From positions 28,141 through 92,140 of the forward strand of contig CAZFTD010000001.1 of NCBI GenBank assembly GCA_964521525.1: a stretch of 64,000 bases of DNA. Reading direction: 5' to 3'. The DNA comes from CALEUX01 sp964521525 (GTDB taxonomy: Bacteria > Bacteroidota > Bacteroidia > Bacteroidales > Marinilabiliaceae). Made by a program: the position numbers and the translations under genes. Of the stretch, positions 27,376 to 35,903 are shown one piece after another (position 1 is the first letter of the stretch; each line of letters begins with the position of its first letter). The notes under the pieces are model-generated. The model ran no database searches and was not told where the DNA came from. It was given only the letters and a program-made list of their open reading frames with translations.

Positions 27376-27834
27376 GTGAATATTCTATATTACTCCCAAG
27401 ACATTGATTTTCCTTCAATTAATAAATTAGTTATCACCCAATGGGTAGAAAATGTTATTTGTCATTATAAACAAAAAGGAGGTAATATAAACTTTATTTT
27501 TTGTAACGATAATTATATACTCGATATTAACAAGAAATTTCTGAATCACGATTATTATACCGATATTATTACTTTTAATTATTCTAACTCTAAGCAAATC
27601 TCCGGTGACTTGTTTATAAGTCTTGATACTGTTCTTTCAAATTCAGAAAAATTTAAATCTTCTTTTTTTACCGAATTGCACAGGGTAATGATTCATGGTG
27701 TTCTGCATCTATTAGGTTTTAACGATAAATCTAAAGAAGAAGAATTATCAATGAGGGAAAATGAAGATTATTGTTTAAAGCTTCTGGATGAAGTTTTGAA
27801 CGATAAAGAAAATAATTGTTTATTAGCTACTTAG
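27376..27834 (+). CDS. ybeY: rRNA maturation endoribonuclease YbeY
   Basis: A 152-residue metalloprotein for 16S rRNA 3' processing and ribosome quality control. It starts with GTG, 2 bp after the previous stop codon. The metal site HGVLHLLGFNDK has the first two His ligands, but Lys stands where most bacteria have the third His. I recall similar changes in other Bacteroidota YbeY proteins. An N-terminal strand-helix arrangement and the downstream MRENEDYC segment fit the family. Confidence 0.93.
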   Translation: MNILYYSQDIDFPSINKLVITQWVENVICHYKQKGGNINFIFCNDNYILDINKKFLNHDYYTDIITFNYSNSKQISGDLFISLDTVLSNSEKFKSSFFTELHRVMIHGVLHLLGFNDKSKEEELSMRENEDYCLKLLDEVLNDKENNCLLAT

Positions 27835-27974
27835 ATTACCAAACTCTTATAGGTTACTTTTTCTTCATGGTTATATTACGCATAAGTTGAATATTAAGCC
27901 CACGTGCCTTTAATTATGTTTAATAAACCAATATAATTATTGCTTGTTTTATTAGTGTTTTTATTTCTTCTTTT

Positions 27975-27982
27975 TATTTTTG
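27975..27982 (+). promoter_or_regulatory. Candidate Bacteroidota -7 element upstream of mnmG
   Basis: TATTTTTG matches TAnnTTTG and is 19 bp before the mnmG ATG in a T-rich 167-bp gap. A convincing -33 TTTG at the right spacing was not found, so this is weak. Confidence 0.25.
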
Positions 27983-28001
27983 CTGTTTATTATTATTTGC
28001 G

Positions 28002-29879
28002 ATGAAATTTGTTTACGATATTATTGTTGTTGGGGGAGGTCATGCTGGTTGTGAAGCTGCATCGGCTGCGGGGAATTTAGGGCTTAAAGTTCTTTTAATT
28101 ACCATGGATTTAAACAAACTTGCTCAAATGAGTTGTAATCCTGCAGTTGGAGGAATTGCTAAAGGCCAAATTGTTCGTGAAATTGACGCTTTAGGTGGAT
28201 ATATGGGCATTGTTACCGATGCAGCCTCCATACAATTTCGAATGCTTAATCGGTCAAAAGGTCCTGCCATGTGGAGTCCCAGGTCGCAATGCGACAGGAT
28301 GGTCTTTTCAAATAAATGGCGGCAAGTACTTGAAGATAATCCGAATGTTTCTTTTTGGCAAGACTCAGTAGTTGATTTGGTGTTAAATAACAATACGGTT
28401 ACCGGAGTAATTACAAAAATGGGGGTAACCTTTTCTTCAAAAGCAGTTGTTCTTACTACAGGTACTTTTCTAAATGGCTTAATGCATATTGGCTCTGTTA
28501 AAATGGAAGGGGGGCGTATTTCTGAACAGGCATCCTATGGAATTACCGAAAAGTTGTTTAAAGCCGGCTTTAATACCGGCCGAATGAAAACTGGAACTCC
28601 CGTTAGAATTGATGCTCGTACTATTAACTTTTCTGTGTTAACAGAACAGGCAGGAGAGGATGGTTTTCATAAATTCAGCTATTTGAATGTGAGTAACAAG
28701 GTACTTAAACAAAGAAGCTGCTACATAACTTATACTAATAATTTGGTTCATGAAGCTATTCAAGAAGGGCTAAGTGAAAGCCCAATGTATAATGGAACCA
28801 TTCAAAGTTTAGGGCCAAGGTATTGCCCAAGCATCGAAACTAAAATCGTAACCTTTTCTGATAAGGACAAGCATCAATTATATTTGGAACCGGAAGGTGA
28901 AACCACCATCGAATATTATCTTAACGGTTTTAGCAGTTCGTTACCTTTAAAAATTCAACTTGATGCGCTTAAACATATTCCAGGACTTGAGAATGCCTCT
29001 ATTTTCCGACCGGGCTATGCTATTGAGTATGACTTCTTCGATCCAACTCAGCTTAACCACACACTTGAAACTAAGTTGATATCAGGGTTGTATTTTGCCG
29101 GGCAAATTAATGGAACCACAGGATACGAAGAAGCCGGTGCTCAAGGTTTAATGGCCGGCATTAATGCAGCATTAAAAATTAAAGGGCATAATCCTTTTGT
29201 TTTAAACAGAGATGAAGCTTACATTGGTGTATTAATTGATGATTTAGTTACAAAAGGCGTTGATGAACCCTATCGCATGTTTACCAGTAGGGCCGAATAC
29301 AGGATTTTATTACGTCAGGATGATGCCGACCAACGTTTAACACCTAAAGGTTTTTCTATTGGATTGGCATCAAAGAGTCGCATGGATTATTTAGAACAAA
29401 AAATTCAATTGCGCGATGAACTTATCGCTTTTCTTAAAACTAAGAGTGTTAAAAAGGAAGAGTTGAATCCGTTACTTATGGCCAAAGGAACCACCCCTTT
29501 AACGCAAGGCATTAAATTGTTTGATGTTGTAACACGTCCACAAATTACCCTAATTGATTTAATCGATTTTTATAAACCACTGTATACGTATTGTAACATT
29601 TTGCCCGATGATAGGAGGGAGGAGATAATTGAGTCAGCTGAAATATTAATTAAGTATGACGGCTATATTGAAAGGGAGCGATTAATGGCCGATAAACTGA
29701 AGCGACTTGAGAATATAAAAATTAAAGGAAAATTCGATTATAAAAGCATACACACCATTTCTACTGAAGGACGGCAAAAACTAGAGAAAATTGATCCTGA
29801 AACAATTGGTCAAGCCTCACGGATAAGTGGCGTTAGCCCTAGTGACATTAATGTGCTTTTGGTATTATTAGGTCGGTAG
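28002..29879 (+). CDS. mnmG: tRNA uridine-5-carboxymethylaminomethyl modification enzyme MnmG (GidA)
   Basis: A 625-residue FAD protein that with MnmE makes the cmnm5 modification at wobble U34. The FAD-binding motif VVGGGHAGCEAA begins at residue 9; SCNPAVGGIAKGQIVREIDALGG and the later GQINGTTGYEEAGAQGLMAG segments are family signatures. The length matches the norm. The gene is often near the chromosomal origin; a perfect parS palindrome starts at the first base after its stop codon. Confidence 0.97.
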   Translation: MKFVYDIIVVGGGHAGCEAASAAGNLGLKVLLITMDLNKLAQMSCNPAVGGIAKGQIVREIDALGGYMGIVTDAASIQFRMLNRSKGPAMWSPRSQCDRMVFSNKWRQVLEDNPNVSFWQDSVVDLVLNNNTVTGVITKMGVTFSSKAVVLTTGTFLNGLMHIGSVKMEGGRISEQASYGITEKLFKAGFNTGRMKTGTPVRIDARTINFSVLTEQAGEDGFHKFSYLNVSNKVLKQRSCYITYTNNLVHEAIQEGLSESPMYNGTIQSLGPRYCPSIETKIVTFSDKDKHQLYLEPEGETTIEYYLNGFSSSLPLKIQLDALKHIPGLENASIFRPGYAIEYDFFDPTQLNHTLETKLISGLYFAGQINGTTGYEEAGAQGLMAGINAALKIKGHNPFVLNRDEAYIGVLIDDLVTKGVDEPYRMFTSRAEYRILLRQDDADQRLTPKGFSIGLASKSRMDYLEQKIQLRDELIAFLKTKSVKKEELNPLLMAKGTTPLTQGIKLFDVVTRPQITLIDLIDFYKPLYTYCNILPDDRREEIIESAEILIKYDGYIERERLMADKLKRLENIKIKGKFDYKSIHTISTEGRQKLEKIDPETIGQASRISGVSPSDINVLLVLLGR

Positions 29880-29895
29880 TGTTCCACGTGGAACA
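29880..29895. promoter_or_regulatory. parS: parS centromere site (ParB binding), perfect palindrome
   Basis: TGTTCCACGTGGAACA is a perfect 16-bp inverted repeat matching the TGTTNCACGTGNAACA parS form. It starts immediately after the mnmG stop codon. It pairs with the site at 15134-15149, 14.7 kb away. Confidence 0.82.
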
Positions 29896-29923
29896 AGGTT
29901 GATGGCAACTTAATTTGGCGAAT

Positions 29924-30058
29924 ATGAAACGAGTCTTCAGTACGAGTTCTCATAAAGACGATACACTGAGTTTAGTCGAAATGAGCATAACTAATATAAC
30001 GAGTTCACCCGGTAAGACAGGACAGGCAATGCGATGGTTAATAATCAAATTATAAACA
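29924..30058. repeat. Dispersed intergenic repeat, copy B1
   Basis: It begins ATGAAACGAGTCTTC and ends TCAAATTATAAACA, matching copy A (24780-24890) at both ends and in the ACGAGTTC(A/T)CCCG middle. Translation gives 43 codons ending SSPGKTGQAMRWLIIKL, alignable with copy A's SSPD-SGLAIWPLKIKL. Confidence 0.6.
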
Positions 30059-30059
30059 C

Positions 30060-30236
30060 ATGAAACGAACATGTTTGCGAAAAAAACACAACTAGTCCCG
30101 ACTTTTTTGGGGAAACAGCAATGAATTGAAAATCGGCGGAGCCAAAATAGCAAACATGGAGTTGCCCCGATAACTTGGGGCAACCTGTTCCGGAGTGCGG
30201 AAAGCAATCTGACCTTAAACTATAAATTATTTACGG
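30060..30236. repeat. Dispersed intergenic repeat, copy B2
   Basis: A second module starts ATGAAACGAACATG and ends just before the ade start codon. Its portion CCCGATAACTTGGGGCAACC through GCGGAAAGCAATCTG aligns with the minus-strand copy C at 36324-36440 (GATAAATCGGGACAACTGTT through GCGGAAGGCAATCCTG). Confidence 0.5.
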
Positions 30237-31880
30237 ATGAATAGCTATTCAATTAAAGGGAATGTTGTTGATGTTTTTAACCGCAATATCTATAAGGGAG
30301 AGGTTTTTGTAGAACAAGGAAAGATTGTTCGAATAAAAGAAAACAGTTCTGTTCCCGATGTATTTATTCTCCCAGGTTTAATCGATGCGCATGTTCATAT
30401 TGAAAGTTCCATGCTCATCCCATCGCGTTTTGCCCAGATGGTTGTTCCACATGGAACAATTGGAGTTGTTTCAGATCCGCACGAAATTGCCAATGTGTTA
30501 GGAGAGGAGGGGGTACTCTTTATGATTGAGGATGGCAAATCGGTGCCTTTTAAGTTCTTCTTTGGTGCGCCTTCATGTGTTCCGGCAACATCGTTCGAAG
30601 CTTCAGGCGCTGAACTGGATTCTGCCGCTGTTGAGAAACTTCTGAACAATCCCGACATCTATTTTTTGTCGGAAATGATGAATTTTCCCGGTGTAATTCA
30701 TAACGACTCTGGTGTGATTGGTAAAATTGAAGTGGCAAAAGCACTCAATAAGAAAATTGATGGACATGCGCCCGGACTATCAGGAGAGGCGCTAATGAGG
30801 TATGTTGCCGCTGGCATAGAAACCGACCATGAGTGTGCAACACTTGCCGAGGCTCAGGAGAAAATTGCCCTTGGCATGAAAATCCAAATCCGTGAGGGAA
30901 GTGCAGCCCGAAACTTTAAAGCCCTGGCCCCGCTGTTACCGCTCTCACCAAATTCGGTAATGCTTTGTACCGACGACAGTCATCCCGATGAAATTTTAAA
31001 CCACGGGCATATTAACCGAATCATTCGGTTGGGTTTAAAGATGGGTTATAATCTTTTTGATTTGTTGCAAGCGTGTACCATTAACCCGGCGCTTCATTAT
31101 AACCTGCCAGTTGGATTGTTGCGGGTGGGCGATGCGGCTGATTTTATAGTTGTAGATAGTTTTGAGCATTTCAATGTTCAGCAAACATATATTAATGGAG
31201 TTTGTGTCTTTGACGTCGGCCAGGGAGTTCTTTTTCCTCTTCGTCCGGTTACTGCCATAAATAAATTTCGAACCGAAGAAATATTCGAAGGGCAATTAAA
31301 AGTTGTTATGCCTGAAAATAAATCGAAGGTTAAAACAATTGTGGTTGAAGACGGAGAGCTTCTGACAGGCTCCGATGGTTATGAGCCGAAATTGGCAACT
31401 AATAGAGAAGTGCAGTCTGACACCAATGCTGATGTGTTAAAGTTGGTGGTGGTTAACCGTTATAACAATACTCCTCCAAGTGTTGGCTTTGTGAAAAACA
31501 TAGGGTTAAAACAGGGTGCACTTGCCAGCTCGGTGGCTCACGATAGTCATAATATTGTTGCTGTGGGTACTGATGATCAAGCGTTGCTAAAGGCTATTAA
31601 TGCTTTGATTAATACAAATGGCGGAATAGTGGCGGTTAACAATTCCTCTGTTGATGTTCTGGAGTTGCCCGTGGCTGGCATAATGAGCCTTGACGATGGA
31701 GAAACAGTAGCCAAACAATATCAAAATCTGAACAAAATTGCACATTCACTTGGCACTCCGCTTAAAGCTCCATTTATGACATTGAGCTTTTTGTCCCTTT
31801 TAGTCATACCATCTCTTAAGTTGGGCGACAGAGGTTTGTTTGACGTGAATTCATTCTCCTTTACCTCGTTGTTCGAATAA
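30237..31880 (+). CDS. ade: Adenine deaminase
   Basis: A 547-residue amidohydrolase deaminating adenine to hypoxanthine for purine salvage. The metal-binding signature DAHVHIESSM lies near residue 49, with further His/Asp sites in DGHAPG and TDDSHPDEI. Sequence and length match the bacterial adenine deaminase (YfaU/AdeC type) family. uvrC begins 8 bp downstream, so the two probably share a transcript. A degenerate parS-like sequence lies inside the gene at 30443-30458. Confidence 0.95.
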   Translation: MNSYSIKGNVVDVFNRNIYKGEVFVEQGKIVRIKENSSVPDVFILPGLIDAHVHIESSMLIPSRFAQMVVPHGTIGVVSDPHEIANVLGEEGVLFMIEDGKSVPFKFFFGAPSCVPATSFEASGAELDSAAVEKLLNNPDIYFLSEMMNFPGVIHNDSGVIGKIEVAKALNKKIDGHAPGLSGEALMRYVAAGIETDHECATLAEAQEKIALGMKIQIREGSAARNFKALAPLLPLSPNSVMLCTDDSHPDEILNHGHINRIIRLGLKMGYNLFDLLQACTINPALHYNLPVGLLRVGDAADFIVVDSFEHFNVQQTYINGVCVFDVGQGVLFPLRPVTAINKFRTEEIFEGQLKVVMPENKSKVKTIVVEDGELLTGSDGYEPKLATNREVQSDTNADVLKLVVVNRYNNTPPSVGFVKNIGLKQGALASSVAHDSHNIVAVGTDDQALLKAINALINTNGGIVAVNNSSVDVLELPVAGIMSLDDGETVAKQYQNLNKIAHSLGTPLKAPFMTLSFLSLLVIPSLKLGDRGLFDVNSFSFTSLFE

Positions 31881-31888
31881 ATTCGTTT

Positions 31889-33718
31889 ATGGCCGGCAAT
31901 CATTCATATTATATTGAAGTTTTACGAGAACAGGTAAAAAACCTTCCGAACAACCCGGGTATTTACCAGTTCTTTGACGATGCCGGAAAAATTATTTATG
32001 TTGGCAAAGCTAAAAATCTAAAAAAAAGAGTGGCCTCTTATTTTAACCGTGAGCCTGACAATGGAAAAACCCGGGTGTTGGTAAAAAAGGTGAGAGAGAT
32101 TCAACATTTCGTTGTCGATTCGGAAGAGGATGCGCTTTTATTGGAAAACAATCTTATAAAGAAATATCAGCCCCGGTATAATGTTCTTTTAAAGGACGAC
32201 AAAACGTTTCCGTGGATTGTGGTGCGCAACGAACCGTTCCCGAGAGTATATCAAACCCGGCAATTGATTAAGGATGGCAGCCATTATTTTGGACCGTATA
32301 CTTCGGGGATGATGGTACGCACATTGTTGGATTTGTTTCGTCATCTTTATCCAATCAGAACTTGTAATCATAATTTGTCTCCCGAGAACATTGCCAGGCG
32401 TAAGTTTAAATTATGCCTGGAATACCATATTGGAAATTGTAAAGGTCCATGCGAAGGATTACAAAACGAAGTGGAGTACCAGAGTCCGATTGACGACATC
32501 AAGGCCATTTTGAAAGGTAATATTGGCTCGGTTATTCGGTATCTCAAGGAACGAATGATGCAATTAGCTGCCGAGTATAAATTTGAAGAGGCGGAGGCCT
32601 TAAAGCAGCGATTAAAGACTCTTGGCAACTTTCAGAGTAAATCAACCATCGTTAATCCCAAAATTGATAATGTTGATGTGTTTTCAATTCTGAGCGACGA
32701 CCAATCGGCCTATATTAACTTCTTAAAGATTTTAAATGGAGCAATTGTTCAGGCCCACACCATTGAATATAAAAAGATTTTAAATGAGTCGGAATCCGAA
32801 TTGCTGGCATTGGCCATGGTTGAATTGCGTGAACGCTTTCAAAGCAATGCAGGCGAAATAATCATCCCTTTTATACCGGATATTAAACTTAAAGGAGTAG
32901 AGTTTATAGTTCCACGAATTGGAGATAAAAAGAAATTGCTGGAGTTGTCGGAAAGAAATGTGAAGTTTTACAGGCTCGAGAAGCTTAAACAGGAATCTAA
33001 TCAAACCAAGTTGCCACCCTCGGTGCGTATTCTTGAAACGCTTAAAAACGATTTGCACTTAAACAAACTCCCGGTGCATATTGAATGTTTTGATAACTCA
33101 AACATCCAGGGAACTCATCCGGTTGCGGCATGTGTTGTTTTTAAGAATGGAAAACCGGCAAAAAAAGATTATCGGCATTTCAACATAAAAACGGTTGAAG
33201 GCCCCAACGACTTTGCTTCCATGGAAGAAGTTGTTTATCGCCGGTATAAACGAATGATGGAGGAGGGGTCACCGTTACCGCAACTTATCATTATTGATGG
33301 GGGAAAAGGGCAGTTGGGGTCTGCCGTATCTGCTTTAAATGAGTTGGGCATTAGTGCTGATGTTAAAATAATTGGAATTGCAAAACGATTGGAAGAAATA
33401 TTCTTCCCCGACGACCCTGTTCCCATTTATCTCGATAAAACTACTCCTTCGTTAAAACTCATTCAACATCTGAGGAACGAAGCCCATCGGTTTGGAATTA
33501 CTTTCCATCGCAACAAACGGAGCAATACCTTTTTGAAGTCACAAATGGAAACCATTGCGGGTATAGGGCCAAAAAGTATGGAAGCGTTGCTTCGGAAATT
33601 TAAATCCATTTCAGGGATAAAAGACGCTTCGCATGAGGAGATTGTTGCTGTTGTTGGAACCTCCAGGGCAAAATCTATTAGGGAGTTTTTTAAAACACAA
33701 AGCAACCCTGTTGATTAA
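31889..33718 (+). CDS. uvrC: Excinuclease ABC subunit C
   Basis: A 609-residue nuclease making both cuts in nucleotide-excision repair. The N-terminal GIY-YIG domain reads NNPGIYQFFDDAGKIIYVG KAKNLKKR; a UVR motif (EYKFEEAEALKQRL) binds UvrB; the RNase-H-like domain contains ECFDNSNIQGTHPVAACVVF and IIIDGGKGQL; a C-terminal helix-hairpin-helix reads IAGIGPKSMEALLRKF. Length is normal. Its stop codon overlaps that of convergent lplA by 4 bp (sequence TTAA). Confidence 0.97.
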   Translation: MAGNHSYYIEVLREQVKNLPNNPGIYQFFDDAGKIIYVGKAKNLKKRVASYFNREPDNGKTRVLVKKVREIQHFVVDSEEDALLLENNLIKKYQPRYNVLLKDDKTFPWIVVRNEPFPRVYQTRQLIKDGSHYFGPYTSGMMVRTLLDLFRHLYPIRTCNHNLSPENIARRKFKLCLEYHIGNCKGPCEGLQNEVEYQSPIDDIKAILKGNIGSVIRYLKERMMQLAAEYKFEEAEALKQRLKTLGNFQSKSTIVNPKIDNVDVFSILSDDQSAYINFLKILNGAIVQAHTIEYKKILNESESELLALAMVELRERFQSNAGEIIIPFIPDIKLKGVEFIVPRIGDKKKLLELSERNVKFYRLEKLKQESNQTKLPPSVRILETLKNDLHLNKLPVHIECFDNSNIQGTHPVAACVVFKNGKPAKKDYRHFNIKTVEGPNDFASMEEVVYRRYKRMMEEGSPLPQLIIIDGGKGQLGSAVSALNELGISADVKIIGIAKRLEEIFFPDDPVPIYLDKTTPSLKLIQHLRNEAHRFGITFHRNKRSNTFLKSQMETIAGIGPKSMEALLRKFKSISGIKDASHEEIVAVVGTSRAKSIREFFKTQSNPVD

Positions 33719-34695
33719 AAATACAGGATGATTAGTTCCTCTGGGTTTATACCCGAAAGGCTGGCTGGTGGTATTTTTGATAATGCTTTTTTTATATGAG
33801 TTTTTTCGTGGTATATATTTTTGGTGGCATTTGCTATTTCTTCAGGAAGGTGCTTGTCTGCGTGGTTCGATAATATTTTAACCTCTGCAATTCTTCCTTT
33901 AACAACCTCCATGTCAATGGTAAAAATTGCACCGCCTGTCTGAACTCTTTTCTTAAATCCGTAAGATGGACTGTAACCATAATTCCACTCCCAGGTGTGG
34001 TATTTTTCCGTTTTTAATTTCTCAATAGCCAGAATTTCTTCTGCAGTAAAAGTATAAATTTCTGAATTGCTCTTCTCGCGGAGGGCTTGTTCAAGGTTTA
34101 TTAAAAACTCATTAGCCGTCCATCCTTTATTTATTTCGTCCACCAGATTAACTACCTGGCTTCGAACCGACTTTACAGCCTTATCTCTAAACCGAAGAGC
34201 ATCACTTTTTAAGCTTTCTGTTAAAACATTCAGATTTGAATTGTATAGCAACGTTCCGTGATGCATAACTCTGTTTTTAAACACATGACAAGCATTACCC
34301 GAAATTTTTTTGTAATGAACCAGCAAGTCGTTTCTTTGGCCACTTCGGGCAGGTACGCCCCATTGATTTAAAACCGCTGTAATGGGTTGCGTTGCTTTTT
34401 TAAAATTTACCAAATCTCCGCTTTCCCCATTTTTAATAAAGCAGTAGTTAATATTTCCTTCGTCGTGATAAACCGTTCCTCCACCTGATAATCGCCGAAA
34501 CAATGGAATATCTCTTTTTTCAATATAGGGGAGGTTTACTTCAGCTAATGCATTTTGATGCTTCCCAATAATGACAGATGGCGAATTGATATAAAAAAAT
34601 TGAATATCCTCCGATTTATGTTTAAGCAAATATTCTTCAGCGGCCAGGTTAAAACCGGGTTCGTTTGACATACTAATTATTGACAGGGGAGACAT
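33715..34695 (-). CDS. lplA: Lipoate--protein ligase
   Basis: A 326-residue enzyme attaching lipoate to E2/H proteins through lipoyl-AMP. The lipoate/AMP site is RRLSGGGTVYHDEGNINYCF near residues 63-83 and the catalytic Lys lies in KKISGNA. A C-terminal accessory domain (about 245-326) is present, as in full-length LplA. It converges with uvrC, sharing four bases at the stop codons. Confidence 0.93.
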   Translation of the reverse strand: MSPLSIISMSNEPGFNLAAEEYLLKHKSEDIQFFYINSPSVIIGKHQNALAEVNLPYIEKRDIPLFRRLSGGGTVYHDEGNINYCFIKNGESGDLVNFKKATQPITAVLNQWGVPARSGQRNDLLVHYKKISGNACHVFKNRVMHHGTLLYNSNLNVLTESLKSDALRFRDKAVKSVRSQVVNLVDEINKGWTANEFLINLEQALREKSNSEIYTFTAEEILAIEKLKTEKYHTWEWNYGYSPSYGFKKRVQTGGAIFTIDMEVVKGRIAEVKILSNHADKHLPEEIANATKNIYHEKTHIKKALSKIPPASLSGINPEELIILYF

Positions 34696-34711
34696 TTACA
34701 AATTATTTTTT

Positions 34712-34744
34712 GAAAGTTAAGTTGTCGATTCTATAAAATACAAA
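34712..34744 (-). promoter_or_regulatory. Candidate Bacteroidota promoter for lplA
   Basis: On the minus strand TTTG (34744-34741) is separated by 21 bp from TAACTTTC (34719-34712), one mismatch from TAnnTTTG. The lplA start codon follows 16 bp later. Spacing fits the -33/-7 rule of the phylum. Confidence 0.3.
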
Positions 34745-34814
34745 CAGATGCTGTTTAGTATTGTTTCGTTGCTAAACCTTTAAATAGTCAATTTATACAG
34801 TTATTTAATATAGC

Positions 34815-35903
34815 TTAGTTTATCATTTTTTGTGTTTGTATGGTATCATCGTTAAAAAGAATTTCAACAATATAGTATCCCTTGTTCAGGTGCCCGGTGC
34901 TGATGCTTTGGCCTGAGAAAGCCTTCTTATAAACAGCAAGGCATCGGCCACTCAAATCATAAAGCGAAATGGTTGTTGTTTCATTATTATTCCAGGTAAC
35001 AGTGATGGTTTTTTCCTGTTTATTTTGGTAAAGCTGAATGGTGAGCCTTGCTGACTGGGTAATTATACCGTTAGGATTGCATTGATTAAGCCAGATACAT
35101 TCAACCAAATGAGGATAATCAATGAATGGATTTCGATTCTGTTGAATGTTATAAATGGCATTGTTCCGGTCGGTTTCTTTTTGGCTAACAGGGTCTTGTT
35201 GATGCCATTTCAATAGTAAATTTAATGCCCATTGTTCGAAAACCTGATTGGAAGTGCCATTTAAAACAACATCACCTTGCGAAGAATGCTTTTCCCAGTT
35301 TGCAATTACATTTTGATATCGCGTAGCCATGTAAAAATAGGTTCTGGCTAAATCTCCTTTATAAGCGTCAATGGGTTCGAATACGGTTCCTGAATAACCG
35401 ATTGTTGAGTTGGGTCCAAGTTTACTGCCATTTAATGACACCCTGGTTGGAGTCATCACTTCGCCATAAGGATAATTGTCGCGCATGCCGTTAACCTGAC
35501 CGTCGGTAGGATAGATGTGAAAAAGGTCGGTATATGCCGGGGCAACACCTCCAAACCAACTTTGTGGCACTGAATGCTCCCGGTTATAACATGTTCCCTC
35601 GGGGCCCACGTTACCACATTGGTCGGTTATAAATGTATATTCATAAGGCAAACTTCCGCCTGGATTATCAGAATATATGTCCCATACTTTTCCATTGCTT
35701 TTCTTATCTGTATTTACGAAATGGTTCCACAAACTCGAATACGATTGTGGTGTGTGGTTGGCTGAAATAATAATGTGAAGAGCTGTTTTAAGCTCAAAAC
35801 CTGTTTTATCCGAGGCATCGTTGTAATAACCTTCCGGAACTTGTCCTCTGGTATAAGAAAATATACTTATTAGTATGTATAAAATAATCAACCTTAAACT
35901 CAT
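34815..35903 (-). CDS. Secreted endonuclease I (EndA/NucM family) with type IX sorting domain
   Basis: A 362-residue secreted nuclease. The signal peptide (about 1-20) precedes the endonuclease I domain, with the active-site region CYNREHSVPQSWFGG (catalytic His) and DLFHIYPTDGQVNGMRDNYP. The C-terminal 75 residues form a beta-rich por-type sorting domain (ISLYDLSGRCL and STGHLNKGYYIVEIL), predicting export and surface release by the type IX secretion system. This is one of the best signs that the host is an environmental Bacteroidota. No T9SS machinery gene is in the window. Confidence 0.9.
   Translation of the reverse strand: MSLRLIILYILISIFSYTRGQVPEGYYNDASDKTGFELKTALHIIISANHTPQSYSSLWNHFVNTDKKSNGKVWDIYSDNPGGSLPYEYTFITDQCGNVGPEGTCYNREHSVPQSWFGGVAPAYTDLFHIYPTDGQVNGMRDNYPYGEVMTPTRVSLNGSKLGPNSTIGYSGTVFEPIDAYKGDLARTYFYMATRYQNVIANWEKHSSQGDVVLNGTSNQVFEQWALNLLLKWHQQDPVSQKETDRNNAIYNIQQNRNPFIDYPHLVECIWLNQCNPNGIITQSARLTIQLYQNKQEKTITVTWNNNETTTISLYDLSGRCLAVYKKAFSGQSISTGHLNKGYYIVEILFNDDTIQTQKMIN

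Larger units (their letters stand above)
29896..30236. other. Gap between mnmG and ade filled by intergenic repeats
   Basis: After the parS site this 341-bp stretch holds no supported gene. It is made largely of two modules of a dispersed repeat, at 29924-30058 and 30060-30236, each beginning with ATGAAACGA. The short reading frame in the first module (43 codons) is judged part of the repeat, not a real gene. Confidence 0.6.

Noticed and set aside
29924..30058. The 43-codon frame after mnmG as a leader peptide
   Set aside because: It aligns with the intergenic repeat family, and copy A is interrupted by a stop.
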